A stretch of 40,648 nucleotides of DNA from Oscillospiraceae bacterium. GTDB lineage: Bacteria; Bacillota; Clostridia; Oscillospirales; Oscillospiraceae. How positions within the stretch are numbered: position 1 is the stretch's first letter; every line of letters starts with the position of its first letter. The notes under the pieces are model-generated. The model did no database searches, had not been told where the DNA came from, and saw only the letters and a program-made list of their open reading frames with translations. The stretch covers positions 1 to 40,648 of the forward strand of contig JAGBBD010000018.1 of the NCBI GenBank assembly GCA_017938625.1, given 5' to 3'. The translations under genes were made by a program, and so were the position numbers. Shown piece after piece: positions 23,003-33,603 of this stretch.

Positions 23003-23500
23003 ATGAAAGATAATTTTCTCCCCACCGGTCAGATCGTCAACACCCACGGATTGCGCGGCGATGTCAAGGTCATGCCGTGGGCAGATGATCCGGATGACCT
23101 TTTGGATTTTGATCGATTTTTTATTGACGGCAAGGAGTATGCCGTGCAGCACAGCAGCCGTCAGAAGTCTATGATTCTTTTGAAGCTCAAGGGCGTGGAC
23201 AGCATCGATGATGCCATGAAGCTGCGCAATAAGGAGCTGATGATCTGCCGCGATGACATTGAGCTGGAAGAAGGCGTCATGTTCATTGCCGATATGATCG
23301 GCCTGCCTGTGGAGGCAGATGGTGTGGTCATCGGCAAGCTGACCGATGTGCTCACCATGCCCGGCAACGATGTGTATGTGGTAAAGGGCGAGCATGAATA
23401 CATGATCCCTGCCGTGCAGGAATATGTGGAGCCTCTGAACGCAGGCGACGGCGTGATCAGAGTCCACCTCATTGAAGGGATGCAGACCGATGCGGATTGA
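23003..23500 (+). CDS. rimM: 16S rRNA processing protein RimM
   Basis: A ribosome maturation factor (165 aa) that helps assemble the 30S head, with the expected two-domain layout. The N-terminal beta-barrel begins FLPTGQIVNTHGLRGDVK, the RimM signature. The C-terminal PRC-barrel contains MIGLPVEADG and ends with the MIPAVQEYV...IEGM stretch. The start is ATG 23003, with GCAGGAGC upstream. The stop overlaps trmD by 11 bases. In most Firmicutes rimM and trmD lie between rpsP and rplS; here neither flanks them, and the pair has its own promoter. Confidence 0.96.
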   Translation: MKDNFLPTGQIVNTHGLRGDVKVMPWADDPDDLLDFDRFFIDGKEYAVQHSSRQKSMILLKLKGVDSIDDAMKLRNKELMICRDDIELEEGVMFIADMIGLPVEADGVVIGKLTDVLTMPGNDVYVVKGEHEYMIPAVQEYVEPLNAGDGVIRVHLIEGMQTDAD

Positions 23501-24269
23501 TATTATGACCCTGTTCCCCGATACAGTGGGGGACATGATGAATGAGAGCATTCTGGGGCGAGCCCAGGAGCGGGATCTGATCCGTATCGAAGCGTGGCAG
23601 ATCCGGGATTATACCACCAACAAGCAAAACCAGGTGGATGACTATCCCTACGGCGGCGGGCACGGCGCTGTGATGCAGGCCGATCCTCTGTATAACTGCT
23701 GGCAGGCGATCTGCGATGAGGTGGGCGCACCGGTGCATACCATCTATATGTCTCCCTGCGGTGTGACCTTTGACCAGTCCCACGCAAGACGTCTGCGGGA
23801 CAACTATGAAAACATCATTCTGGTCTGCGGTCATTATGAGGGCATCGATCAGCGCTTTATCGATGAATGTGTGGATGAAGAGATCTCCATCGGCGACTTT
23901 GTTCTCACCGGCGGTGAGATTCCCGCCATGGCGGTGGCGGATGCGGTGTGCCGTCTTGTGCCCGGTGTGCTGGGGGACGAGGAGTGCTTCACCGATGAGA
24001 GCCATTGGGACGGGACGCTGGAATATCCCCAGTATTCCAGACCTGAGCTGTGGCACGGTCTTGCCGCGCCCAAGATCCTGCTTTCCGGAAACCACCAGAA
24101 TGTGGCGCGCTGGCGCAGAAAGCAAAGTCTGCTCAGAACCTTTGAACGCAGACCCGATATGTACCGCAAGCTCCGCTTTGAGACCAAGCAGGAGAAAAAA
24201 CTCCTGCGTGAAATGGAGGAAGAGTATGGACAGCCTCTCGACCCTGCAAAGATGGATCAGGGAAAGTGA
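23490..24269 (+). CDS. trmD: tRNA (guanine-37-N1)-methyltransferase TrmD
   Basis: This enzyme methylates G37 next to the anticodon using SAM, preventing frameshifts (259 aa; a homodimer with a knotted SAM site). It starts MRIDIMTLFP and contains PYGGGHGAVMQADP and the knot-forming LVCGHYEGIDQR...ISIGDFVLTGGE region. The start ATG 23490 lies inside rimM, with GAAGGG upstream; an earlier in-frame TTG is less likely. The 3' end overlaps the sirtuin gene by 44 bases. Confidence 0.96.
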   Translation: MRIDIMTLFPDTVGDMMNESILGRAQERDLIRIEAWQIRDYTTNKQNQVDDYPYGGGHGAVMQADPLYNCWQAICDEVGAPVHTIYMSPCGVTFDQSHARRLRDNYENIILVCGHYEGIDQRFIDECVDEEISIGDFVLTGGEIPAMAVADAVCRLVPGVLGDEECFTDESHWDGTLEYPQYSRPELWHGLAAPKILLSGNHQNVARWRRKQSLLRTFERRPDMYRKLRFETKQEKKLLREMEEEYGQPLDPAKMDQGK

Positions 24270-24948
24270 TAATATCGTATTTTTCGGCGGTGCCGGTGTA
24301 TCCACAGAGTCGGGACTGAAAGACTTCCGCAGCGTGGATGGACTGTACCACCAGAAATTTGACTACCCTCCGGAAGAGATTCTCAGCCACAGCTTTTTCT
24401 TCCGCAATACCGGGTATTTCTATGATTTTTACAGAGAAAAGATGCTTGCGCCCCATGTGCAGCCCAACCGCGCCCACAAAGCGCTGGCAAAGCTGGAGCA
24501 GCAGGGCAAGCTGAAAGCTGTGGTGACGCAGAACATTGACGGATTGCACCAAATGGCAGGGAACAAGACGGTCTATGAGCTTCACGGCTCGGTCCACCGC
24601 AATACCTGCATGAACTGCGGTGCGTTTTACGGTGTGGACAGGATCCTGCAGACACAGGGTGTTCCCAAGTGCAGCTGCGGCGGCATCATCAAGCCCAATG
24701 TGGTCTTGTATGAAGAGGGACTGGACGATGACTGCGTCATGGGCGCGGTGGATGCCATTGCGGCGGCACAGGTACTCATTGTCGGCGGCACCAGTCTGAC
24801 GGTGTATCCGGCAGCAGGTCTGCTGCGCTACTACCGCGGAAACAAGCTGGTGCTCATCAATCGTGATGAAACACCCTATGATGACCGGGCGGATCTGATC
24901 TTCCGCCAAAGCATCGGAGAAGTTTTGGAACAAGCGATCGGAGGATAA
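24226..24948 (+). CDS. cobB: NAD-dependent protein deacetylase (Sir2 family)
   Basis: A cytosolic sirtuin (240 aa) that removes acetyl or other acyl groups from protein lysines, using NAD. GAGVSTESGLKDFRS (from residue 22) and TQNIDGLH (101-108) are the NAD-binding motifs, His120 in ELHG is the catalytic base, and the zinc ligands are Cys128, Cys131, Cys149 and Cys151. ATG 24226 is set by GGAGG 6 bases upstream and by homology; the frame reads open far upstream only as a shadow of trmD. The length matches the bacterial CobB/class U group. It overlaps trmD by 44 bases and is followed 2 bases later by the rRNA methylase, so it is firmly in this RNA-modification operon. Confidence 0.94.
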   Translation: MDSLSTLQRWIRESDNIVFFGGAGVSTESGLKDFRSVDGLYHQKFDYPPEEILSHSFFFRNTGYFYDFYREKMLAPHVQPNRAHKALAKLEQQGKLKAVVTQNIDGLHQMAGNKTVYELHGSVHRNTCMNCGAFYGVDRILQTQGVPKCSCGGIIKPNVVLYEEGLDDDCVMGAVDAIAAAQVLIVGGTSLTVYPAAGLLRYYRGNKLVLINRDETPYDDRADLIFRQSIGEVLEQAIGG

Positions 24949-24950
24949 GC

Positions 24951-26123
24951 ATGGAATACGGAAAAGTCTGCCTGCGCCGCGGAGAAGAAAAGGATGTACG
25001 CGGCGGCAGCTTCTGGATCTTTGACAACGAGATCGACTGGTACGATGATATCTGCCCCTATGGCGGCATCGTGGATGTGATCGACAGCCGTATGAAATTT
25101 GCGGCAAGAGGGTATTTTAATCCTGCCTCCAAGATCGTGGTTCGTATTCTGACCAGAGATCAGAATGAGGATATTGATGAAGCCTTCTTTCGCAGAAAGC
25201 TGGAGGCGGCATGGCAGTTCCGCAGACAGCTTGGATTTGAAAACTCCTGCCGTGTGGTCTTTGGTGAAAGCGACGGCTTGCCGGGACTGACGGTGGATAA
25301 GTTTGGCGATTACCTGTCTTTCCAGATCGTTTCTCTCGGAATGGAGCGCTGGAAACAGACCATCATAAAGCTGTTGATCGAGCTCTTTGCGCCCAAGGGC
25401 ATCTATGAGCGCGGCGATGTGCCTGTCCGTGAAAAGGAAGGGCTTCCGCAGATCACAGGCTGCGTCTATGGTACTGTGCCGCAGCAGGTGGAGATCTTGG
25501 AGCATGATGCCAGAATGCTGGTGGATATTCCCAACGGACAGAAAACGGGTCACTTCCTCGACCAGCAGGAGAACCGAGGCAGGATCAAGCCCTACTGCAA
25601 GGACAGAAGCGTTCTGGATCTGTGCTGCCACACAGGCGGCTTTGCCATCCATGCAGCCCTCTACGGCGCATCAAGGGTGGAAGCGGTGGATGTATCGGAA
25701 GATGCCCTTGCCATGGTGCGGGAAAATGCCGCGCGCAACGGCGTAGAAGTGACCACCACCTGCGAAAATGTATTTGATCTGGTCAAGCGCTACAGCGAAG
25801 AAGGCAGACAGTACGGTCTTGTCATCTGCGATCCGCCTGCCTTTGCCAAGAGCCGCAAGGCGCTGGAGGCAGCCTATCGCGGCTATAAGGAGCTGAATCT
25901 GCGCTCCATGAAGCTGACGAAGCCGGGCGGCTTCCTTGTCAGCTGTTCGTGCAGCCAGTACATGACGCCGGAACTGTTTTTGCAGATGCTCAAAGAGGCT
26001 GCCATGGACTGCGGCAGACAGGTTCGTTTGTTGGAAACTCTGGTGCAGTCCAGAGATCATCCTGCCTGCCTCAATGCCGAGCAGGCGCTGTATCTGAAGG
26101 GCTATATCCTGCAGGTACTGTAA
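24951..26123 (+). CDS. rlmI: Class I SAM-dependent rRNA methyltransferase, RlmI-like
   Basis: A probable 23S rRNA m5C methyltransferase (390 aa). The N-terminal PUA domain starts VCLRRGEEKDVRGGSFWIF. A central domain and a Rossmann methylase fold follow, with VLDLCCHTGGFAIHAA (SAM site) and VICDPPAFAKS (catalytic DPPxF motif), preceded by the family block NGQKTGHFLDQQENR. The length and order fit RlmI (E. coli C1962). ATG 24951 has GGAGG 6 bases upstream, and the gene follows the sirtuin after 2 bases. The specific target base is assigned by family only. Confidence 0.92.
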   Translation: MEYGKVCLRRGEEKDVRGGSFWIFDNEIDWYDDICPYGGIVDVIDSRMKFAARGYFNPASKIVVRILTRDQNEDIDEAFFRRKLEAAWQFRRQLGFENSCRVVFGESDGLPGLTVDKFGDYLSFQIVSLGMERWKQTIIKLLIELFAPKGIYERGDVPVREKEGLPQITGCVYGTVPQQVEILEHDARMLVDIPNGQKTGHFLDQQENRGRIKPYCKDRSVLDLCCHTGGFAIHAALYGASRVEAVDVSEDALAMVRENAARNGVEVTTTCENVFDLVKRYSEEGRQYGLVICDPPAFAKSRKALEAAYRGYKELNLRSMKLTKPGGFLVSCSCSQYMTPELFLQMLKEAAMDCGRQVRLLETLVQSRDHPACLNAEQALYLKGYILQVL

Positions 26124-26141
26124 TATAAAGGAGATGCGCGT

Positions 26142-26867
26142 ATGGGATATCTGGGATTTTATGCGGCGGCAGCGGTGTGCATGCTGCTGTCGGTGTGGGC
26201 AAGCAGTCGTGTGAAAAGCACCTATGCCAAATATGACAAGGTGCGCAATCGTCTGGGTGCCACAGGCTATGATACGGCAGTGCGTCTTTTGCGCATGGGC
26301 GGTGTGACGGATATTTCCGTGGGGAAAGTGGGCGGCACACTTTCCGACCACTATCACCCAACAAAAAAAGTGGTCAATCTTTCCGAAACAACCTATTCAA
26401 GCGCCTCTGTGGCGGCAGTCGCCGTGGCTGCTCACGAGATCGGTCATGTGATGCAGAATAAAACAGGCTACCTGTTCTACCGCATCCGCACAGCCATCGT
26501 GCCGGTGGTGAATATCGGCTCCCGCCTGTCTTTCCCTCTGGTGCTGCTGGGTGTGTTTTTGGAGGTCTATGTGTCTGCCACGCAGAACAGCGGCATTGGC
26601 TTTGACCTTGCCATGCTGGGTGTGATCCTCTATGGGCTGTCCTTCCTGTTTGCGCTTGTGACCATGCCTGTGGAGCTCAATGCCAGCCGCAGAGCGGAAA
26701 AGCTGCTGCTACAGTCCGGCATTGTCAACGAAGCCGAGCTTCCCGGCGTTCGCAAGGTGCTCTCCGCGGCAGCTATGACCTATCTTGCGTCCTTGCTGAC
26801 ATCCTTGGTATATCTGCTGCGATTTTTCTTCTGGGTGCTGTCCATGTTTGGACGGCGCAGAGATTAA
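26142..26867 (+). CDS. YugP-type zinc metallopeptidase, membrane-bound
   Basis: A membrane protein (241 aa) of the Zn_peptidase_2/YugP family. A first hydrophobic segment (residues 3-22) is followed by LSDHYHPTKKVVNLS, the family's conserved loop, and the zinc motif HEIGH (His98, Glu99, His102). Two or three further hydrophobic stretches follow (about residues 125-170 and 210-235). The start is ATG 26142, with AAAGGAG 8 bases upstream. It is the last gene of the rimM operon and ends one base before the terminator. Its substrates are unknown. Confidence 0.92.
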   Translation: MGYLGFYAAAAVCMLLSVWASSRVKSTYAKYDKVRNRLGATGYDTAVRLLRMGGVTDISVGKVGGTLSDHYHPTKKVVNLSETTYSSASVAAVAVAAHEIGHVMQNKTGYLFYRIRTAIVPVVNIGSRLSFPLVLLGVFLEVYVSATQNSGIGFDLAMLGVILYGLSFLFALVTMPVELNASRRAEKLLLQSGIVNEAELPGVRKVLSAAAMTYLASLLTSLVYLLRFFFWVLSMFGRRRD

Positions 26868-26903
26868 AAAATGAGATCCGTTGTTGTCAACGGATCTCAT
26901 TTT
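26868..26903. terminator. Bidirectional terminator, YugP gene and MATE gene
   Basis: A perfect 16-bp stem (26868-26883 with 26888-26903) with a 4-base loop and A4/T4 feet. The stop codon of the reverse MATE gene (26887-26889) lies at the loop. Confidence 0.9.
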
Positions 26904-28242
26904 GTTTTAGGATCTTGTCAAAGCTTGTGAAAAACACAACGGTGGTAATGGCGGCTGCGATCACATCGCTGACCGGCTCTGCAAAAAACACGGCAAAGAC
27001 CTTGTTTTCAAAGAAATGGGGAAGAATGAAGATCAGAGGGATCAGCAGCACGATCTTTCTCAGGCATGCCAGCAGCAGACTGATCTTGGCCTGACCCAAT
27101 GCCACAAAGCTTTGCTGGCAGCAGGTCTGGAAGCCGTGAGAAAAGGCGCAGGCAAAATAGATGCCGATCGCCCAGACTGCCCGCTGGGCAAAGGCTTCGT
27201 CGGAAACAAACAGCCCGGCAAACAGGGAAGGCGCAGCCAGCAGCGCCAGCCAGAACAAGGTGGAGTAACCCACACAGACGGCAAAAATGGTGTAGAAGGT
27301 CTGTTTCACCCGGTCATACCGGCCGGCACCGAAGTTGTAGCTGATGAGAGGCTGAGAGCCTTGACAAAGACCGGACAGGGGCATGGTGATCAGCATGACG
27401 AGGCTGTTGAGCACGGTCATGGCGCCCACATCCAGATCAGTACCGTATTTGGCAAGGGAATTGGTGAAGCTGACCGACAAAAGACTTTCTGTGGAAAGCA
27501 TGACAAAGGTGGAAACACCAAGCGCCAGACACGGCAGCACCGTGGCGGAGGAAAGTCGAAGATCCTGCCTGCACAGGCGTAGCACTGTGCGGTCGGAAGT
27601 CAAAAAGCGAAGGATCCACAGGGCGCTGACCAGCTGGCTGAGCACCGTTGCAATGGCGGCTCCGCGGACACCCAGATCAAACACAAACATAAAGATGGGG
27701 TCGAGAACAATGTTGATCACAGCGCCAATGACCGTGGTGAGCATACTGATTTTTGCAAAGCCCTGTGTGGTGATAAAGGGGTTCATACCCATGACCATGA
27801 GCACGCAGATGGTGCCGAGGATATAGATCCTGCTGTAATCCAGCGCGTAAGGCAGCGTGTCGTTACTGGCTCCGAAAAAGATCAGAAGCTGCGGCGCGAA
27901 TATATAGAATACCACCGTCAGCACCAAGGAGAGGAAAAACAGCGCGGTGAAGCAGTTGCCCATGATGCGCTGCGCTTTTTCTTTGTCTCCCTTTCCCATG
28001 GCAATGGCAGCCAGGGGTGCGCCGCCGGAGCCGATGAGCATGGCAAAGGCATTGAGCAGCATCAGAATGGGAGCAAACAGCCCCACACCGGTCAGAGCGG
28101 CAGGGCCGATCCGGGGGATATGACCGATATAGATCCTGTCCACAATGTTGTAAAGCAGGTTGACGACTTGAGCCAGAACGGCAGGCGCGGCAAGGCGGAA
28201 CAGCAGTTTCTTGACGCTGCCGCTGCCTAAATCATGGGACAT
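26887..28242 (-). CDS. MATE family efflux transporter
   Basis: A 12-helix multidrug or toxin exporter (451 aa) driven by Na+ or H+. The N-terminal half shows VVNLLYNIVDRIYIGHIP, the typical MATE helix 1, and the NxxLDPIFMF motif appears as VINIVLDPIFMFVFDLGVRG. The second half repeats the fold, with MPLSGLCQGSQPLISYNFGAG. The start is placed at ATG 28242 because AGGAGGTG lies 7 bases upstream; the frame remains open for a further 40 codons without a site. The gene stands alone, divergent from the RlmL-like methylase, and the substrate is unknown. Confidence 0.93.
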   Translation of the reverse strand: MSHDLGSGSVKKLLFRLAAPAVLAQVVNLLYNIVDRIYIGHIPRIGPAALTGVGLFAPILMLLNAFAMLIGSGGAPLAAIAMGKGDKEKAQRIMGNCFTALFFLSLVLTVVFYIFAPQLLIFFGASNDTLPYALDYSRIYILGTICVLMVMGMNPFITTQGFAKISMLTTVIGAVINIVLDPIFMFVFDLGVRGAAIATVLSQLVSALWILRFLTSDRTVLRLCRQDLRLSSATVLPCLALGVSTFVMLSTESLLSVSFTNSLAKYGTDLDVGAMTVLNSLVMLITMPLSGLCQGSQPLISYNFGAGRYDRVKQTFYTIFAVCVGYSTLFWLALLAAPSLFAGLFVSDEAFAQRAVWAIGIYFACAFSHGFQTCCQQSFVALGQAKISLLLACLRKIVLLIPLIFILPHFFENKVFAVFFAEPVSDVIAAAITTVVFFTSFDKILKQNEIR

Positions 28243-28267
28243 AAAGACACCTCCTGAAAATATCTCC

Positions 28268-28324
28268 ATTATAGCATTTTCTTGATGGAAATCCATTGCT
28301 ATTTTGTAAACTATCGCATATAAT
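28268..28324. promoter_or_regulatory. Divergent promoters with a palindrome between MATE and RlmL-like genes
   Basis: Forward: TTGCTA (28296-28301) and TATAAT (28319-28324), 17 bases apart, for the methylase. Reverse: an extended -10 TGCTATAAT (28276-28268), with ATGGAT (28296-28291) 17 bases upstream, for MATE. The palindrome ATGGAAATCCAT (28285-28296) covers the reverse -35 and touches the forward -35, so it could be a shared operator. Confidence 0.6.
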
Positions 28325-28353
28325 GTCAAAAGATCAAATATAATGGTGATAGT

Positions 28354-29466
28354 ATGGAACATTTTACTTTTGCAGTACCGTGCCTGTTCGGTCTTGAGGG
28401 ACTGGTGGGTGATGAGCTTCGGAGAATGAAGCTGGATAATGTCCGTGTGGAAGACCGCAGAGCCTTCTTTACCGGCGGTTTTGATGCCATGGCAAAGGCA
28501 AATCTGCGCCTTCGCATGGGTGAGCGTGTGATGATCCTGTTGGGGCGGTTTCCGGCAAAGACCTTTGAAGAGCTATATCAGGGAGTCAAGGCGCTGCCTC
28601 TGGAGGATGTGATCCCCAAGGAGGGGCAGTTCCCTGTCAAGGGCTATAGCCTTGACAGTCAGCTCCACTCTGTGCCGGACTGTCAGAGCATCGTGAAAAA
28701 AGCGGCGGTGGATCGTCTTGGTGCCAAGTACGGTCTGAGCTGGCTGCCGGAAACAGGCCATATCTATCAGATCCGTTTCTCTTTGATGAAGGATATCTGC
28801 GAGGTATTCCTCGACACCTCTGGCTTGAGCCTGCATAAGCGCGGCTACCGCGCCGTGGGCAACGATGCGCCGCTCCATGAGACCATGGCAGCTGCCATGG
28901 TGAACCTTTCCAGATACCGCGGCAGAGAGTTCTTCTGGGATCCCTTCTGCGGCAGCGGTACCATCTGCATCGAGGCGGCACTTGCAGCCATCAACCGCGC
29001 CCCCGGTCTTGGCAGAGGCTTCGGCGCAGAACGCTGGGAAGTGGTGCCCAAGGAGGTCTGGACGCAGGCAAGGGAAGAGGCAAAGGATCTGGAATATCGC
29101 GGCGAATACCGCATCCTCGGAACGGATATCGATCCGGAGTCTTTGGAGATCGCCAAGTCCAATGCCCAGAAAGCAGGCGTTGCCAAGTATATCGAATTCC
29201 GTCAGGGCGATGCCACCAAGCTGCCTCTGCCCTGTGACCAGGGGCTGATCGTTTCCAACCCACCCTACGGTGAGCGTATGCTGGAGCAGCGCAGTGCCCA
29301 GAGATTGTACCAGCAGCTGGGCAGGCACTTGAAGTTTGCTGATGGCTGGAAAAAGTATATCATTTCTTCCGAGCCGGAATTTGAGCACTATTTTGGCAAA
29401 CAGGCGACCAAAAAGAGAAAGCTTTACAATGGCCGTCTGCAGTGCAACGTGTATATGTATTACTGA
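28354..29466 (+). CDS. THUMP domain 23S rRNA methyltransferase, RlmL N-terminal-like
   Basis: A predicted SAM-dependent m2G methyltransferase of rRNA (370 aa, cytosolic). The N-terminal ~160 residues are a THUMP-type RNA-binding region. The central loop LHKRGYRAVGNDAPLHETMAAAMV is conserved in the YcbY/RlmL and YpsC group. The methylase fold follows, with DPFCGSGTICIEAAL (SAM site), TDIDPESLEIA and the catalytic SNPPYGERM motif. The length is that of the single-domain Firmicute form (YpsC-like) rather than the fused E. coli RlmKL. ATG 28354 has a moderate GGTGAT site. The lipid kinase follows after 12 bases. Confidence 0.92.
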   Translation: MEHFTFAVPCLFGLEGLVGDELRRMKLDNVRVEDRRAFFTGGFDAMAKANLRLRMGERVMILLGRFPAKTFEELYQGVKALPLEDVIPKEGQFPVKGYSLDSQLHSVPDCQSIVKKAAVDRLGAKYGLSWLPETGHIYQIRFSLMKDICEVFLDTSGLSLHKRGYRAVGNDAPLHETMAAAMVNLSRYRGREFFWDPFCGSGTICIEAALAAINRAPGLGRGFGAERWEVVPKEVWTQAREEAKDLEYRGEYRILGTDIDPESLEIAKSNAQKAGVAKYIEFRQGDATKLPLPCDQGLIVSNPPYGERMLEQRSAQRLYQQLGRHLKFADGWKKYIISSEPEFEHYFGKQATKKRKLYNGRLQCNVYMYY

Positions 29467-29478
29467 TTTGGAGATACT

Positions 29479-30429
29479 ATGAAGCATATTTTTATCGTAA
29501 ATCCCGCTGCCGGCAAGTGTGATCGCACAGTGCAGATCAAGGAAACTGTGGCGCAGCTGCTGGGCGGCAGGGGATTGGACTATGAGGTGCTGGTGTCCAA
29601 GGGTCCCGGTGACTGCATCCGTCTTGCCAAAGAAGCTGCCGAAACAGGGGAAATGATCCGCCTGTATGCCTGCGGCGGTGACGGTACGCTCAACGAGGTC
29701 ATCAATGGCAGTGTGGGCTATGACAATGTGGAAGTGACCCACTTCCCGGCAGGCTCCGGCAATGATTTCGTCAAGCTTTTTGACCGTCCGCAGCTGTTCA
29801 GAAACCTTGAAAATCTGCTTGATTGCGAAACAGCGCAGTTGGATCTGATCGAGTGCCGTACCGATGAACACACCTGCTACTGCGCCAATATCGTATCCAT
29901 TGGTCTGGATGCCAGAATAGCGGCTCAGATGGGGCAATACCGCCGCCTTCCTCTGGTCACGGGCAACGGCGCCTATTATATGTCCATCCTTTCCAATCTG
30001 TGCAAGGGCATCAGCAGACCCTTCCAGATCATGGTGAACGGTGAGGTCATTTCCGGTGAAAAGACCATGGTCAGCGTCTGTAACGGACGTTTTTACGGCG
30101 GCTCCTTCAATCCGGTGCCGGACGCAGAGCCGGATGACGGGATGTTGGATGTGCTGATTGTGGAGAAGGTCAATGTGGTGCAGGTGGCGCAGATCATCGG
30201 CAAGTATCAGGCAGGCAAATACCGGGAATTCCCGGATCTGATCCGCCATATCCGCACCGACTGCATCGAGATCGTAACACCGACAGAATCCGTGCTGCAG
30301 CTGGACGGCGAAGCCCTGTGCGCGTCGGATATCACCATGAAGATCTCGGAACATAAGCTGCGATTTTTCTATCCCAGGGGTGCATCCTACCGCGTTTGCG
30401 GGCAGGAAATGGCGGCAAGTGCAAAATAA
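29479..30429 (+). CDS. Diacylglycerol/lipid kinase family protein (YegS/DgkB/BmrU-like)
   Basis: An ATP-dependent lipid kinase (316 aa) acting at the membrane surface. It begins HIFIVNPAAGK, and CGGDGTLNEVING (around residue 74) is the nucleotide-binding motif. PAGSGNDFVK follows, and the C-terminal beta-rich lobe includes VCNGRFYGGSFNPVPDAEPDDG, which holds the regulatory metal site in DgkB-like enzymes. The start is ATG 29479, with GGAG 7 bases upstream. It follows the RlmL-like gene closely and is probably co-transcribed. Diacylglycerol recycling is the usual function of the DgkB branch; the exact lipid is not shown. Confidence 0.92.
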   Translation: MKHIFIVNPAAGKCDRTVQIKETVAQLLGGRGLDYEVLVSKGPGDCIRLAKEAAETGEMIRLYACGGDGTLNEVINGSVGYDNVEVTHFPAGSGNDFVKLFDRPQLFRNLENLLDCETAQLDLIECRTDEHTCYCANIVSIGLDARIAAQMGQYRRLPLVTGNGAYYMSILSNLCKGISRPFQIMVNGEVISGEKTMVSVCNGRFYGGSFNPVPDAEPDDGMLDVLIVEKVNVVQVAQIIGKYQAGKYREFPDLIRHIRTDCIEIVTPTESVLQLDGEALCASDITMKISEHKLRFFYPRGASYRVCGQEMAASAK

Positions 30430-30500
30430 GGCAAGATCCCTTCCCTGTTTGCTACAAGAGCCCAAGGGCAAATATTCATAAATTTGTTACATTTGACCTC

Positions 30501-30564
30501 TTGCATAATTGGAGCAAGTGGTCTATGATATACCGTGTTAGCACTCAAAGCAAAAGAGTGCTAA
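30501..30564 (+). promoter_or_regulatory. groESL promoter with a perfect CIRCE operator (HrcA site)
   Basis: TTGCAT (30501-30506) and TATGAT (30524-30529), 17 bases apart, form a strong promoter. It is followed at once by a perfect CIRCE element: TTAGCACTC (30538-30546), a 9-base spacer, and GAGTGCTAA (30556-30564). HrcA bound here represses groESL until heat or misfolded protein ties up GroEL. hrcA itself is not in the window. Confidence 0.95.
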
Positions 30565-30613
30565 AACGACAGACATCAACGAGTCACATCTCGTATATTA
30601 GGAGGATATCAAC

Positions 30614-32543
<1,930 letters not shown>

Positions 32544-32552
32544 GAAATAACC

Positions 32553-32586
32553 AAAAGAGGTGTTCACCACGGTGAACACCTCTTTT
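32553..32586. terminator. Bidirectional terminator, groEL and asparaginase
   Basis: A perfect 16-bp stem (32553-32568 with 32571-32586) with a T6 run on the right and A4 on the left; the two innermost pairs probably open as part of the loop. Confidence 0.9.
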
Positions 32587-32595
32587 TTGTGTTTT

Positions 32596-33603
32596 TTATT
32601 CTGTGTCGCCGGTGAGAATGTCTTTTGCCACCGGGGTATAGAAGCCTTCCCGAATCAGCGCGGGATCTTTTGTCTGTCCCAGCAGCCACATAAGCTTGGT
32701 GACGGCTGCCTCGATGGTCATGTCGTAGGCCTGCAGCAGATCGTAACGGCTCATGGCGCGTCTGCCTACCTCATAGGTGGCAGCATCGCTTCCTTCCCGC
32801 AGTACTTGTGTTGCAATGACAATGATCCGTCCGTTTTTGGACAGGTTTTCCAGCTTCTCCAGAAAGTTTCGCTGATCCATAAAGGGCAGACCGCCTACAC
32901 CGTAGCTTTCAATGATGATGGCGTCGTAGTGGTCACAGATATAGTCCAGAATATCCGGCTCCATGCCGGGGATCAGCTTGAGAACAAACACGCGGGGCAC
33001 CAGCGTGTGATAGAACCTAGGCAGCTGCTCGGCAGAGGACTGATCCATATAGCGGATCACACGGGAGCCGTCAATAAATGCCGCCACAGGATAGTTGATG
33101 CTGGCAAAGGCGGCATAGCTTTTTGAGCGTACCTTCTTTGCCCGTGTGCCCAAAATGGCTTCGCCGGAAAACACCAGATATACACCGCTCACATCCTTTT
33201 GACAGGCAAAGCGCAGCGCGTCCATCAAATTCTTTTTGGCATCGGTGATGGGGGAGAGCAGAGGCTTCTGAGAGCCGGTGAGGACGATGGGCTTGCCCGG
33301 ATTTTGGATGAGATAGGACAGGGCAGCCGCCGTATATGCCATAGTGTCGGTGCCGTGGGTGATGACAAAGCCGTCATAGTCGGCAAAGTGTTTTTCCACA
33401 GTCTGTACCATCATGAGCCAGTGCTCCGGCTGGATGTTGGTGGAATCAATATTCAGTAGCTGGATGGCATCCAGGGTGCAGAACTCGCCTGCCTCCGGCA
33501 CGCTGTCACGCAGCGCCTGCGAGGACACCCCGGGCACCAAGCCTTCTGCCGTCTGGCGGGAGGCGATGGTGCCGCCTGTGGCAATGATCAAAATCTTCTT
33601 CAT
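32596..33603 (-). CDS. ansA: L-asparaginase, type I
   Basis: Hydrolyses asparagine to aspartate and ammonia in the cytosol (335 aa). The first catalytic motif is ATGGTIAS, with the nucleophile Thr12, and the second is HGTDTMAYTAA, with the Thr-Asp pair. No signal peptide is present, which fits the low-affinity cytosolic type I form. ATG 33603 overlaps the upstream gene's stop (ATGA), with AGAAGGA as ribosome site. It is the last gene in the operon nitroreductase - HD - GtrA - asparaginase, with which it has no obvious biochemical link. Confidence 0.93.
   Translation of the reverse strand: MKKILIIATGGTIASRQTAEGLVPGVSSQALRDSVPEAGEFCTLDAIQLLNIDSTNIQPEHWLMMVQTVEKHFADYDGFVITHGTDTMAYTAAALSYLIQNPGKPIVLTGSQKPLLSPITDAKKNLMDALRFACQKDVSGVYLVFSGEAILGTRAKKVRSKSYAAFASINYPVAAFIDGSRVIRYMDQSSAEQLPRFYHTLVPRVFVLKLIPGMEPDILDYICDHYDAIIIESYGVGGLPFMDQRNFLEKLENLSKNGRIIVIATQVLREGSDAATYEVGRRAMSRYDLLQAYDMTIEAAVTKLMWLLGQTKDPALIREGFYTPVAKDILTGDTE

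Noticed and set aside
23770-24225. N-terminal extension of the sirtuin frame to 392 aa
   Set aside because: The extra 152 codons are trmD read in another frame; the sirtuin fold and the GGAGG site begin at 24226.
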